Notes: generated by a model from the letters alone, not told the origin. 64,000 nt of DNA from Misgurnus anguillicaudatus (GCF_027580225.2 NC_073359.2:10793001-10857000); one strand, 5' to 3'; positions 25,092 to 36,698 are shown, counted from the first letter of the stretch. Numbers and translations are program-made.

Positions 25092-27000
25092 TATAGCTGC
25101 AAGCAGCAATGCCGGGGTCAAGCCGAAAAGGGCAAAAAAGGATGTAAAATTGAGATTGGATAAGCAGATTGAAGAACCTAGGTAAACCTAATAATTTTAG
25201 ATGAAAAAACAAAAAAGTTATCAACAAAAATAATCTAAGTTCTTGTCTACTGCAATCGTCCTTCTGTCATTGACAATCATGGAACATTAGAGCACTGAAG
25301 GACATGTGAGTGGTGTTTGCAGTGGCAAAACATGGGTCACATCATGTTACAAGAAAGTTTAATTAGTCAAAAGAGACCATCCCCGTCTCTCTACGATGTT
25401 CTGATGCAGAGATATAGCTCTTGCAAAAATGGTTTATAAGGTATTCTCAATGGTTCCTAGGGAGTAAATTGGCAACCACCAGTGATTGTAGTCAAAGCCA
25501 TGAAAAGAATAATCCATGATGACTCATGGTTTTAGATGTGTTGTTGCAGTAGTTTTTAGGCAAAAATACCATATTCTATCTCAAAACCAGTAGGTGGCGC
25601 AATGAAAAAATTGTGCATGCAACATCAGGTCATGATTGTGTTACATCTAGCTAGTTTTATGACAATACACTTTAGTTTAGTTAAGAAACAGTTGTATGAC
25701 CATAAGGCTGGCTTGTTATCAAAGGTTTTGTTCAATTATAAGGCCATCTAGTGGTGCAAGCACACAATTTTTTTTGTGTAGCCTCAGAATGGGCTCATGC
25801 ATCAGCGTATCAAATCTGGTGAAAAAATATGTTTTCGTTACGAAGTTACAACCATTTATGTCTAAAAAACACAAAATTTGAAGGTAATTTTTCGTTTTTT
25901 GCAATTTTCGGCCATTTCTGATGAAAATTTTAATATAACGCCAATAGAACTTTTTGTTCAGAAGGTAAGGTTAGTTTCTTCCTATGGTGTTTTCGAGTCG
26001 ATCGGAAAAACGCTCGCGGAGATATTCACGCGTGTTTTTTAAGCGCTATTTTACTGTGCAGGGTTAACCGTAAGGCGAATTCTGGCATGTTTGGTATCGT
26101 TGGACTCGGCAACTATTCAGAACTCTAAAGAAATAAGTCCCGTGAAAAAACGTCGATCGAAGCCAAAGTTATAGGCATGTAAAGCATAAGTCTGACCACT
26201 AGGTGGCGCTGCGACGAAACTCTGCATGCACCCTTAGTTCCTGACTGGCATCACAAGTACCAAGTGTCATGTCAATAGGCCTAAGTTTGACGAAAATACA
26301 GCCTAAAATCTGTTTTTTTGCGCTCTACATAAAATTCGTTAAGGCGGTTTACGAGAACGGATTGATGTATCGAAATTCTTTTAATAACTTTTTGCCATGA
26401 GTATCTCAAGATGATACATACCAATTTTCGTGGCAATCGGACAAAAGCTCTAGGACGAGTTCGAAAAAGTAGGTTTTTTTATTAATTCAAAATGGCGGGA
26501 AAATTTACATGACGGAAAATAACATCATATGGTCCAATCGAATCGTCTTGAGCCAAGGAATCAGAGGAAACAAGAATTTCGTTTCTAGGACTTACGGATC
26601 AGAAGTTATAAACAAAAACATAAGTGCAACTTTGGACTGTTGGTGGCGCTAGCGGGTTAGACATAGAGACTCCAAATTTGCTGTGGGGACACATTGGAGT
26701 GTCCTTTATCAGTGTGCCAAATTTCATAACTTTCCTACGTACGGTTCTATGGGCTGCCATAGACCGCAATGGCGGAAGAAGAATAACTAATAATAATAAT
26801 TATTATAAAAAGAAAACTAACAAATACAATAGGGTTCTACGCCCCTTCGGGGCTTGACCCCTAATAATAAAATTAAGAAAACTAACAAATACAATAGGGT
26901 TCTACGCCCCTTCGGGGCTTGACCCCTAATAATAATTATTATAAAAAGAAAACTAACAAATACAATAGGGTTCTACGCCCCTTCGGGGCTTGACCCCTAA
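25092..27000 (+). mobile_element. Array unit K (type 1), with three 3' termini
   Basis: Last unit of the array. It ends in three tandem terminal modules, each with AACAAATACAATAGGGTTC, a GCCCC-TTC-GGGGC hairpin (26841, 26906, 26977) and CTAA (26861-26864, 26926-26929, 26997-27000). The host element resumes at 27001. Confidence 0.8.
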
Positions 27001-27776
27001 AAATAAATAAATGGATGTTTTGCTAGACTACTTTAGATGACAGAAAAATATTTACTGAATATTCATGTATAATAATAATGAAGAAAAATTAGGAAAATGA
27101 TGTGTCCATGCCTGATGTTCTCATCCTCCGCAACACTTTTTGAGAACAGTTTAAGCACACATACAGAATTTTAATAAAGTTTGATTTTGAGTGACCAAGC
27201 ACATGGACCAGTTACTTCAAGATGGCTACCAGGTAAGATCATTTTTTTACAGTTAATTTGAAATATTGCCTCAAAATATTATTTTGATTATCATTACCGC
27301 AACAGATGCCCTATTAAATGTTAATTTAATTAATAGAAGCATAATACTTTTGATTTTAAATGCATGTGCAGAATCTCCAAATTATGTTCTTTCAGGTTTG
27401 TCATGGCATTTTGAAAATATGTCAGTGTTGATGGTTTCTGACTGTTGCGGTAATGAGATTTTTTAGGACTAATTTTTTAAATTGTTACAAAAAGTATTAA
27501 ATGATAAGTAAAAGTTTTTAAATTAATGTTCCCATTTACTCCAGACTTTGTTTTTCAATGTCTGGTGGAAAAAAAAAGTAAATTTAAGCAATTTTTACAT
27601 TTTCATGCTTGACATTTTTAAAATCAAGTTTTCGTGAGATCACCCATATAGTGGCAAATTTTACATGCTATAATAAATTATCTATATGATATTTTGAGCT
27701 AAAACTTCAGATATGCACTCTGGGGACAGCAAAGTAAAAAGTTTCCCAAAGTGAAATGTCCCCTTAACTGTCATGA

Positions 27777-28234
27777 TCATGAGCTGGTAAATCTAGTAAC
27801 TTTTGCATATTACACACAATTAAGGAAACCTACAAGGAACATGACACACAGTTTACATTACTGACACATAACCAGAAGATCATCTGTTTACAACAGAGGT
27901 CCAGCCTTGATAAAGACAATATACATAACAGATATGATTTACTAAAATAATTATACACTTTTTAATAAAAAGCAGCTTCATTTCCACTTTTGAAGCCTTG
28001 TGCATTACCATCAACATGTTTTTTTCCCCTACAAACCGAGAGACATCTGAGCTTAAATCAGGAACATTCCTTTAAGCGTGAATGATATGCAAGTCTTTGA
28101 TAAAATCCTGAATGTAAAATCGACCTAACTTCACGAGTGGATATCGGAGCAGTGCATTTTTGTGCCTAGAGCCAAGCTAACATGTCTGGAAAGATAAACA
28201 CATCTCAGTTTTTTTACTCTGAGCCCTCTGTGTC

Positions 28235-28265
<31 letters not shown>

Positions 28266-28909
28266 GACTTTAAGACTTTGGTCTTACATGCTGTCAAAGC
28301 AACAAAAGTTAATTAAGAAAGAGATCAAACAGGTCTCCTGTCAGCTGCCCAGCTCTTATTTCACATGGACAGACGCCAAACATGGAGAATACAGAAAAGT
28401 TTAATCAGACTCAAAACTAGTTGAGACATGCTTTGACACAGCCTCGCTGTGGGTTTATTCAAGGTGACAGACTTAGCTTCTCTCTCTTGTTGTATGCATT
28501 ATGTGGCAGCTTGGCTCAAACAGAGTTCTCAAAAATTTCATGCCAACCTTTACCACCCTTTAAACACCAAGTAATTTAACATTTAAAACATTGTCCACAA
28601 TTTTACAGCAAAATTACGTATTTTCTGGGGGAAAGGGTTGGGGGCATACATCAATGATTTTAGCCATAAAGCAGGAAAGTTTAATGCAGTTTGGACGACA
28701 ACAACTTTTTGGGGTCCTCAAAACACAAACTTTTGAAGACGGAGTTCAAAGTGCAATTTTTTTTAAACGACACCTTGTTGTCTTGAATCAGTGATAATGG
28801 TGACATCACGCTTATGTGTTAATTCAGTCTATAGGCATGCGTAAGTATATCCAACAGTGGCGACCTACAGGACTGTGTTTGTGCTGCTCAAGATCAGATT
28901 GTTTAGATC
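27777..28909. other. Intergenic DNA with a GA microsatellite
   Basis: Mostly unassigned sequence. A (GA)n run lies at about 28231-28263. No exon with splice sites is recognised. Confidence 0.5.
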
Positions 28910-29199
28910 AGTGGTGCCCGTTGCCCGCAGGGAGTCAGTGAGTTGCCCGCAAAACCCCATTCTATTAATAGCCTCAATTGTAATATTTATTTATTAGAGC
29001 TTTTTATATTAGCTTGGCATCTTTTATGCATGTTAACATTTTAAACAATGATAAAACATATCAACAAGTAAAATAAAATAAAACCAACAAATAAAATAAA
29101 ATCAACAAGTAAAACAAAAACGTTTTTGAAAAGCCCTCCAGATATTGTTTTATCCATTGTGGTAGCTCTTTCTCACAAAAAGGTTTGAGAGACCCTTGG
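28910..29199. mobile_element. Probable hAT fragment or MITE
   Basis: The left end AGTGGTGCCCGTTGCCCGC and right end GGTTTGAGAGACCCTTGG resemble CAGTGGTTCCC-type hAT termini. Flanks are TTTAGATC (28902-28909) and TTTAGATT (29200-29207), a 7/8 matching duplication. Confidence 0.5.
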
Positions 29200-29287
29200 T
29201 TTAGATTATCAAAATATACATACTTTATCTATTTAACACAGAATTATATTTACTATAATGTTTATATAAAAAACAATGTATTTAAAG

Positions 29288-29644
29288 TAGGGATGCATAT
29301 CAATTAATCGCGATTAATCTATAGCAGAATAAAAGTTTTTGTTTACATCATATATGTGTGTGAACTGTGTATAATAATTATGTATATATAAATATGCACA
29401 CATGCATGTATAATTTTAAGAAAAAAATATATTTATATATTAAGTATTTATATTTATATATAATATAAATTATACATAAATATACAAATGTATATACACA
29501 TGTAAACATTGCTTAAATATATACATGCATGTGTGTGCATTTAACTATACAAAGTTATTATACACAGTACACACACATATATGATGTAAACAAAAACTTT
29601 TATTCTGCTATAGATTAATCGCGATGAATTGATATGCATCCCTA
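29288..29644. mobile_element. hAT-type foldback MITE, 357 bp
   Basis: Long inverted arms start TAGGGATGCATATCAATTAA and end in the near-complement TTGATATGCATCCCTA, including ATTAATCGCGATTAATC-like and GTTTACATCATATATGTG segments. Perfect 8-bp duplication ATTTAAAG at 29280-29287 and 29645-29652. No coding sequence. Confidence 0.9.
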
Positions 29645-29650
29645 ATTTAA

Positions 29651-30489
29651 AGGATAAGCCCATTTTCTTAAAACAAAAAAAATATATCCAGATAATTTAC
29701 TCACCACCATGTCATTCAAAATGTTGATGTCTTTCTTTGTTCAGTCGAGAAGAGATTATGTTTTTTGAGGACAACATTCCAGGATTTTTCTCATTTTAAT
29801 GGACTTTAATGGACCCCAACACTTAACAGTTTTAAAGCAGTTTCAAATTGCAGTTTCAAAGGACTCTAAACGATCCCAACGAGGCATAGAGGTCTTATCT
29901 AGCGAAACGATTGTCATTTATGCACTTTTTAAAAAAATATGCACTTTTAATTTTAAATTCAAGAGGTCACGGATGACGTTTCGAAACTACGCCCCAGTGT
30001 TTACAAGTGTGGAGAAAGAGGACCGTTCCGACGTTGTTGTATGTCGAATGATACTAATTAATGTCTTTGTGTCAGTTTATTGTTTAAAATGGTCGGCAAA
30101 TGTGCATTTCATATATGTAACACGTGACCTTTCCATGGCATTATGCAATTACATGAGTTCGTGCTGCCATGTCACACAGCCGGAGGAAGAAGAGAAGTTG
30201 TGGATTAAAAGTGCATATTTTTGATTTTTCTTGCCAAAAATGACAATTTTTTCGCTAGATAAGACTCTTATGCTTCATTTGGGATCATTTAGAATCCTTT
30301 GAAACTGCAATTTTAAACTGTTAAGTATTGGGGTCCATTAAAGTCTATTAAAATGAGAAAAATCTTGGAATGTTCCCCTCAAAAAACATAATCTCTTCTC
30401 TACTGAACAAAGAAAGACATCAACATTTTGGATGACATGGTGGTGAGTAAATTATCTGGATTTTTCTTTTAAGAAAATTGACTAATCCT
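29651..30489. mobile_element. Long-TIR TTAA element, copy 1
   Basis: Ends AGGATAAGCCCATTTTCTTA and TTAAGAAAATTGACTAATCCT, with inverted arms of roughly 150 bp that include ATGTTGATGTCTTTCTTTGT. Flanked by TTAA at 29647-29650 and 30490-30493. Other copies are at 50515-51280 and 60758-61662. A 141-codon frame in the middle resembles frames in the other copies but matches no transposase I know. Confidence 0.8.
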
Positions 30490-30594
30490 TTAATAATGTA
30501 TTTTGTGTATGGATGCTTTACAGTAACGAGAATGAGATCTGTTGTTTTCAAATGAATGAAAAAAATCATAAATGGTCTTTAAGAAACATACTAT

Positions 30595-31367
30595 TGGTGC
30601 TTTTCCATTGCATAGTACCCCACGGTTTGTTTTGGGTCGGGTCAGCTTACTTTTGGGGGTTTTTCCACTGGGTGCAGTACATAGTACCCGTTCCTTTTTT
30701 TTTTAGTACCACCTCGGTTGGGGTTCCAAGCAAACCGAGCTGATAGCAAAACGTGACGCGAAAACACTGTAGATCACTGATAGTCTGAGAGAATCGTCAC
30801 TACCAGCGTCATCGCTATAATGTAAGATTAGCTTTACCTTCATGCTAGCTTGCACTGTCTCGAATAAACCTGTTGTCATCTGTACTTCGCTGTAAGTTCC
30901 CAAACTTCCTTTTAGCATTGCAAAACATCCACAGGTTGAGAATGAGGACCACCATAAAAGTTTTTTCCCAGAATTGCAGTTTGTGGCAGCACATTCGCGT
31001 CGCGCACGTCCGCATATATGCTTAAATGCAACTTACATGAGGCTCAGTGGAGCACGGCGACTGACGCAATGGGTGATTTTACAGAAACTGTCATGTGAGA
31101 CAGGGGTAGTGATAAATGAACGAGATGTGCAAACATCTATTTGTGGTGGTCAATTTTAAATTTGTGGTGGACTGAGAAATAAATGAATGTATGCGGATGT
31201 ACAACGACGCTCTCACATGTATGATGTCACAGCAGTAGGCAGCACAAATATGACAACACGCCTATAATCCCTCCCACTCTGAAGTGTTACTAAACTCGAT
31301 GGAAAAGCTGACCTGACCTGACCCAAACCAAACCGTGGGGGTACTAATATGCAATGGAAAAGCGCCA
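30595..31367. mobile_element. Inverted-repeat DNA transposon, 773 bp
   Basis: Ends TGGTGCTTTTCCATTGCAT and ATGCAATGGAAAAGCGCCA, followed inward by CCCCACGGTTTG and CAAACCGTGGGG. TAT on both sides may be a 3-bp duplication. No transposase is visible. Confidence 0.7.
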
Positions 31368-31370
31368 TAT

Positions 31371-32859
31371 GTTCTGTCTTTGTTTATTGGGGGGTTAAAT
31401 ATGTCCTGGATATTCTTCTCACCACAAACAGAGAACAAACAGTGACATCACATGATTTAAATGAGGGTCAACTTCCTGAGAAATCTGTGTGATCTTACCA
31501 ATAGATCATTTTAAAGTGAAAACAGACCTGGAGACCGACAGATCTGCATCTCAGGCATATATGAGAGACTAAAACAGCTGTTTAAACCATTACTGCTGTG
31601 TCTTCTGTAGGCCTCAGTCTTTCTCTCCCTTAAACACACATATGAATGAACACGTGACCTGCAACAACAGGTGGCAATGTCACAGCTCAAGAGTTTAACC
31701 ACTGAATATTATTCATGACCTCTATGCATGTGAAGTATGTGGATGGCAAGCTTTAATAAGATAACAAGAAGTATTTGTTGTGTTTTCACTATAGCCAATT
31801 TCACAAAGACATTACGGAAAACGCATCCGGGATTGTTCGATTTTTGGTTCATTCACACTGCCAATGATTTTCCGGAAAGCTACAGTAAAGATCCCGTAAA
31901 GACATGTGACGTGTTTAACGTCCTGCACTTGGTAGTTTTTTTCTCCGGAGAATCTGAAGTTTGCTTATTTTCCGTTATTTTTCATTGCAGAAACCACTCA
32001 CGTAGGGCTGTCACGATGATGAGATTTCCCTGACGGTTAACTGCCGTATAAATTCTGACGGTTATAAAGATTAATTGCCTTTTTATTGCTTTGACATTTA
32101 ATTCTCATACAGTTTTTTGTTTGTCTCATATGTTGTTGTGATTATTTAAATTAAATCTTTTGTCTTATGTCTATAGTGGCTGCAAAAAAAATCCTTAGAG
32201 ATCCTTAAGAATAGCATCCTTCACTTCCCTAAATTTGAAATTGCTGTCAGTTAAGGAGCGTCGTCTGATACTGTCTCTTTATACAGGCGCTGCAGCTCCC
32301 CCTTGTGTTTTTTAAAGAGATGTGCAATCATTGCGGTGATCTGAAATCATCGCGATGAGGTCAAACAATTGCGATGAGATGATTATTTAATCATTGTGAC
32401 ATTGTGCATTTTTGTTTACGATAAGATTATAAAGGAGCGCGTGATTTGCCGTTCTAGTATGCTGGTGAATGCTCAAATTGTTTTATAAACAAAAACAATC
32501 TCAAATTCAATCTCAAGTTTTTAAGAGGATTTACTCTTTGCATTTACTATCCAGAGCCGTAGTTCACAGAGAAGTTAAGCTAAATCGGGTTCATAATTGA
32601 GGAAAATCGACTCCATCTGAAAGCAGGTGATGGCGATTTACTTCTAATCACAGAACCGGCTTTACTGATCAAACACGCATGAGAATCGCAAGCGATTTTT
32701 TACCGCTGAACAATATATCTTGTTGCGATGACGCACATGCATTTTTGTTTATTATAAGCTCATATGAGTGCATAATGCACTATTTCTTTTAACTCATCAA
32801 TTAAGAGAAAACACTTCCCTGCCAATGACGAGCTTTTCGTGCAATCCGTATTTTCGCTA
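31371..32859. other. Intergenic DNA with one-ended transposon remnants
   Basis: A hAT-like terminus (TAGGGCTGTCACGATGATGAG) starts near 32003 and a TTCACAAAGACATTACGG-type repeat lies near 31799. Complete elements could not be delimited. No gene recognised. Confidence 0.4.
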
Positions 32860-34512
32860 TTAAATCAAAATGTGCACTGTTTTTGGTGTGTCATTTAAAT
32901 GCAAATGAGCTGATCTCTGCATTAAATGGCAGTGCCGTGGTTGGACAGTTTATGGGGCAGTATTATCCCCTTCTGACATCACAAGGCAGGGTCCAAAATT
33001 AACACCCGCCAAGCGTCAAATGCGGGTAGATTTTCCGTTTGTTGACTAAATTCAAAAGGCTATCCGCCACACTGGCGGGTGATTTTCATACCAAAATATT
33101 AATGCAATATAATGTGTTTGCCAGTAACTAATCTGCGAAGGAGGTGAGCTAGCCACTGAACGTCTCTACGCTCCAAGTCTCGCACTAGACGGTCTGTTTC
33201 TAGCTAGTACTGCAGGTAACTTGCGGTCTGCAGCTATCTGCTGCATATCAGCTATCAAAATGCATCCCCGCCCTGCCCGTCGGGCTATCTTAACTTATAT
33301 GGACAAAAAATATATTTAAATGCTTTTGCATTCTTTCACAGATTTGGATGGGTAATAATGGTGTATGAAATTCAGGCATTGGGTATTTAAATTACGTTTG
33401 AGCGCGCGCTCGAGTTTTACTTTCGTGATTGCGCGAAAAGACGCAGTACAGGAAGCAATCCGTAATGATTTGTCATGGATTTGTTGGGCATATACTCCAA
33501 CTTCGTCCTGTCAGTCATTACTATCCTCACGTAAGAAAATTAAATCTCTCGCAGCAAGCTTTAAAGTGATATAGATTGTACGGGCAGTGAAGAGAGTGAC
33601 TCTTAAAGCGACAGTAGCCCCTGTTTTTCTGACCGAAAAAATGATCTAATCTGTAACTGGATGATCCAAACTGTGAGTTTTGTGACCAACTAAACCACTT
33701 GTAAATGGTGAGTATATCTGGTGTTGGATGAGCAGGAAAAGTTGGTTACATGGAAATCCAGTCTTTTGTTTGTTAAAAAAAACAACAGCATCAAAACAAC
33801 AACAAGAATAGCAGATTAAACATTGTGGTTAGAGGCCCTATTGGCTTTGTATTGGCAAAATTTGGCCTGTGGTAAAACTAATTGAATAAGCCTGTGCTAT
33901 GCCCACAAAGTCAAGTGGCATTTTCTTATCTGTGACTTCAGATAATATTTCAGATTCAGAATCTGATATATAGATATTTCACTTCGGTTAGAAGAAAAAT
34001 TTGTACTGATGATTGATATGTACTGAAAATTGATATGTGTTATTTGTGTTTTGATAGATGTTTTGTCTTAATATTCTACATAAAAGTAATGTATTTTTTA
34101 TTTGGGCTACTTGCATTCATTTCGGGCTACCAAAAACTGAAGAGTGCCTGCCCGAAGGGCTACCAGGGATTTTGAAATTTTGCGAGCCCTTCCATGAATA
34201 CAGCAAATGAAATTAATGTACTTGTGACAAAAAAAGGCTGTTTATTATTCTGGCCGGTAAAAATATGCTTGGCTGGTGGATTTTTTTCATCTACCAGTCC
34301 CCGTGGCAGGTGAGCCAAAAAGTTAATTTCGGACCCTGTCACAAGGGTAGACAAATTTCAATTAACAATTTTTTTACATGCTTGCAGATAATGGTTTACC
34401 ATAACTAAGTTACTTACTAGGTTGATCTTTTCACATTTTCTAGGTTGATAGAAGCACTGGGACCAATTATAGCACTTAAACATGAAAAAAGTCAGATTTT
34501 CATGATATGTCA
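32860..34512 (-). mobile_element. Second, reversed copy of the outer TTAA family
   Basis: In reverse orientation it carries the same blocks as 6208-6765: GGCAGTGCCGTGGTTGGACA, TTATCCCCTTCTGACATC, CTAGGTTGATAGAAGCACTG and CATGATATGTC. It is incomplete at both termini. A 1352-bp hAT element splits it. Confidence 0.65.
32987..34338. mobile_element. hAT element, 1352 bp, perfect 8-bp duplication
   Basis: Ends CAGGGTCCAAAATTAACAC and AGTTAATTTCGGACCCTG, flanked by TCACAAGG at 32979-32986 and 34339-34346. The interior (short frames such as 33365-33574) encodes no recognisable transposase. Internal GGCGGGT and CCCGTCGGGCTA motifs are of unknown origin. Confidence 0.9.
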
Positions 34513-34546
34513 CATTTAATTTTATCACAAAGTATTTTTTACTTAA

Positions 34547-34926
34547 AAGGTGCAGTGTGTAAATTTTAGCAGCATCTAGTGGTGAGGTTGCAAATTGCAA
34601 CCAACGGCTCAGTCCACTGCTCACCTCTTGTTTTGAAACGCACAGAGAAGCTACGGTAGCCGCCACCAGAAAAACATGCCATCGTCGGAGACAACTTAGT
34701 AAAACAGTTTGTCCATTAAGGGCTTCTGTAGAAACATGGCATCACAAAATGGCGACTTCCACATAAGGGGACCCTCTGTGTATGTAGATAAAAACATCTA
34801 ATTCTAAGGTAATAAAAACATAACGGTTCATTATAAAAATGTCTTTAGACACCCCTAATAATATAGTTTTGCATAATATTTTGCATTTCTGTCAAAAGAT
34901 CCTTCTAAAAATTACACACTGCACCT
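34547..34926. mobile_element. TTAA-flanked MITE, 380 bp
   Basis: Ends AAGGTGCAGTGTGTAAATTT and AAAAATTACACACTGCACCT with TTAA at 34543-34546 and 34927-34930. Belongs to a very common fish repeat (GCAGCATCTAGTGGTGAGGT motif inside). Confidence 0.85.
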
Positions 34927-34930
34927 TTAA

Positions 34931-36615
34931 GTATCACAAACACATAAGTGCACACAACTTAATTTTTAGGTGTTACCAAACAGCATTTTTTCGCCCTTTT
35001 TACATAATCATTGTGTTTATAAACTTCAGAAAGAAAAATAGGATTGTTAAGACCAAATTAGAAAGGTGTGTAAAGGTTTAGCCATTTCTTTCTTTCAAAT
35101 AAAATTTAAACAAATGATTATGCACATATGAAAGGCAAATTATTTAAAAAAAAAGTTACTGCCAAAAATAGAAAAATCATTCAAAAAAATGCACAAAAGG
35201 AGAACAACAGCAAGCCTAAAATATAACCCAAAATACAATAGGCATGAGTTAAATCTCATAGACGTTAAAGTGGGGGGATATCTCTACTCCAGACTGTCTG
35301 TCATTAACATAAGAAAGACAGGAGATGACCAACAGATCAAGCAGAGCCATCAAGTACCTGTGAAATGTTTCTGTCCTCTACCCTTTTATCTTTCATGTCT
35401 TCATGCAAATGTTTCAGGTTATTCAATAGACCTTCCATTAAAACAATGACCACAGCTATCTCTATGTATCCCAACCAATGCTAAAGCAGCTTACTATAAT
35501 GTTACACACAAATATTCAACATACATCCCAAAATAAATGTTATTTATTTATTTATTTATTCAAGATGTGTTGTTCAGATAAAAAAAACACAATAGCAAAG
35601 CAAATAAGAAAAAATATCTGTTTTTTCAGTAAAGTGATTCTGACCAGATTGTGTTGGAATGCTTTCAAGTTATGACAACAGAAATCACATACACGAAGTT
35701 TTAGGAGTTCTCTGTGCAACATTGTTGCTTATCTGTCTCTTATGAGTTCAATTTATCACGACAACCAGACTCTTTCAAGTATAAATCCCTCAACAGGAAT
35801 TAATAATATCCAAATTTAAATAAGAGAAGAAGAATCAGATCTGAAAGAGAGACTCCGAGCTTTAAACATGAATATTTCATTACAGGCCACACACAAACTC
35901 AAGCAAAACACAAACTCACGGTAAGTCAAAGTTTCACACAAGCACACACACACACACACACACACATTTATCCTGATCTATCGAGCTTTCTTGTGTACAT
36001 TAATGCGAATCTGAGAAATATTTTACTAAAGTCTAATTAATATTCAGTGAGTTTAACTCAATTGATATTCAGTTCATTTTTATACCCAAACGAAAGACGG
36101 GCTTTATTAGCATCTAAAACTCAAGACTACATAGAAAATAAGACTTATACAGAGTGTAATGTAATGTTATAAGGCCTTCACAGACTGTACTGTACTTGAG
36201 TTTGAATCATTCATTCATTCACAAGCACGCACGCACGAATCTTTAGGACTTTAGATTCACATGCTGTTGGATCAAATCCACCCCAAAATATCCAGAACTA
36301 GTTTCAGGTCAACTACAATACATAAATAAAGTAGAAAACTACGGATAGTTTCATGCACAATGCTTCATGCGTTTGCAAAATAACGATCAGCAACTTCTCA
36401 AGCATGAACAACTACAAAACCGTTTCATGATTCACTCTCTATCAGGTACAAAAACAAGAATGAAAAAACACAAACCTGTTTCGTGATTCACTTTGCACAA
36501 CACGTGAACCATGAATAACTTTTTTTTTCTTTATGATTCACTTTACACCGTGACCGAAACACACACGAGCCTTAATATATAACTTAACTTAATAATAAAC
36601 TTGATGATTTACGGA
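34931..36615. other. Non-repetitive sequence with microsatellites
   Basis: Largely single-copy looking. It holds a (TTTA)n run near 35540-35562 and a (CA)n run at about 35942-35966. If the exon at 36623-36698 is real, this would be the start of its first intron. Confidence 0.45.
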
Positions 36616-36622
36616 CTCTTAC

Positions 36623-36698
36623 CTTCACTGATGAGAGTAAACACTATGAAGACGCTGTTGTGAAGTTTGCATTCGTGTCTCTTCGTCCATAAATCCAT
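36623..36698 (-). CDS. Candidate first coding exon of an unidentified gene
   Basis: On the minus strand an ATG at 36698-36696 sits in a strong Kozak context (A at -3, G at +4: TCAAACATGG). It opens 25 codons starting MDLWTKRHECKLHNS and then a hydrophobic stretch, residues 15-24 (SVFIVFTLIS). The exon ends at 36623 followed by a consensus donor GTAAGAG, giving a phase-1 intron. That layout, a short basic start, a hydrophobic run and a phase-1 junction, is common for exons encoding signal peptides of secreted or cell-surface proteins. I do not recognise the gene. Later exons were not found; they may be left of the window or hidden in the repeats. CpG-rich sequence at 36764-36990 would be the promoter side. 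Confidence 0.5.

Larger units (their letters stand above)
6766..27648. mobile_element. Inner inverted-repeat element carrying the 20-kb array
   Basis: The left end is CATGGGTGATTCTCACGAAA and the right end is the complement, TTTTCGTGAGATCACCCATA. A possible TA duplication flanks it at 6764-6765 and 27649-27650. Its left body is 6766-7031 and its right body 27001-27648; both contain the motif TCATTACCGCAA and are AT-rich. No transposase is visible. The Helitron-like array interrupts it. Confidence 0.6.
6208..27763. mobile_element. Outer TTAA-flanked transposon, split by about 20.9 kb of insertions
   Basis: The left half (6208-6765) starts AGGGGACATATCATAAAAAC and the right half (27651-27763) ends GTGAAATGTCCCC. 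TTAA lies on both outer sides, at 6204-6207 and 27764-27767. The two halves together match the layout of an abundant fish non-autonomous DNA transposon. A second copy in reverse orientation lies at about 32860-34512. The halves are separated by another inverted-repeat element carrying the Helitron-like array. Confidence 0.65.

Noticed and set aside
17289..26857. Recurring small frames starting [16 protein letters not shown] in several array units
   Set aside because: They fall at the same place in each repeat unit and reflect DNA identity between units. Frames are short, vary in start and end, and match no protein family I know.
33365..33574. 69-codon frame in the 1352-bp hAT
   Set aside because: Too short and without the hAT dimerisation or catalytic motifs; treated as chance within a non-autonomous element.
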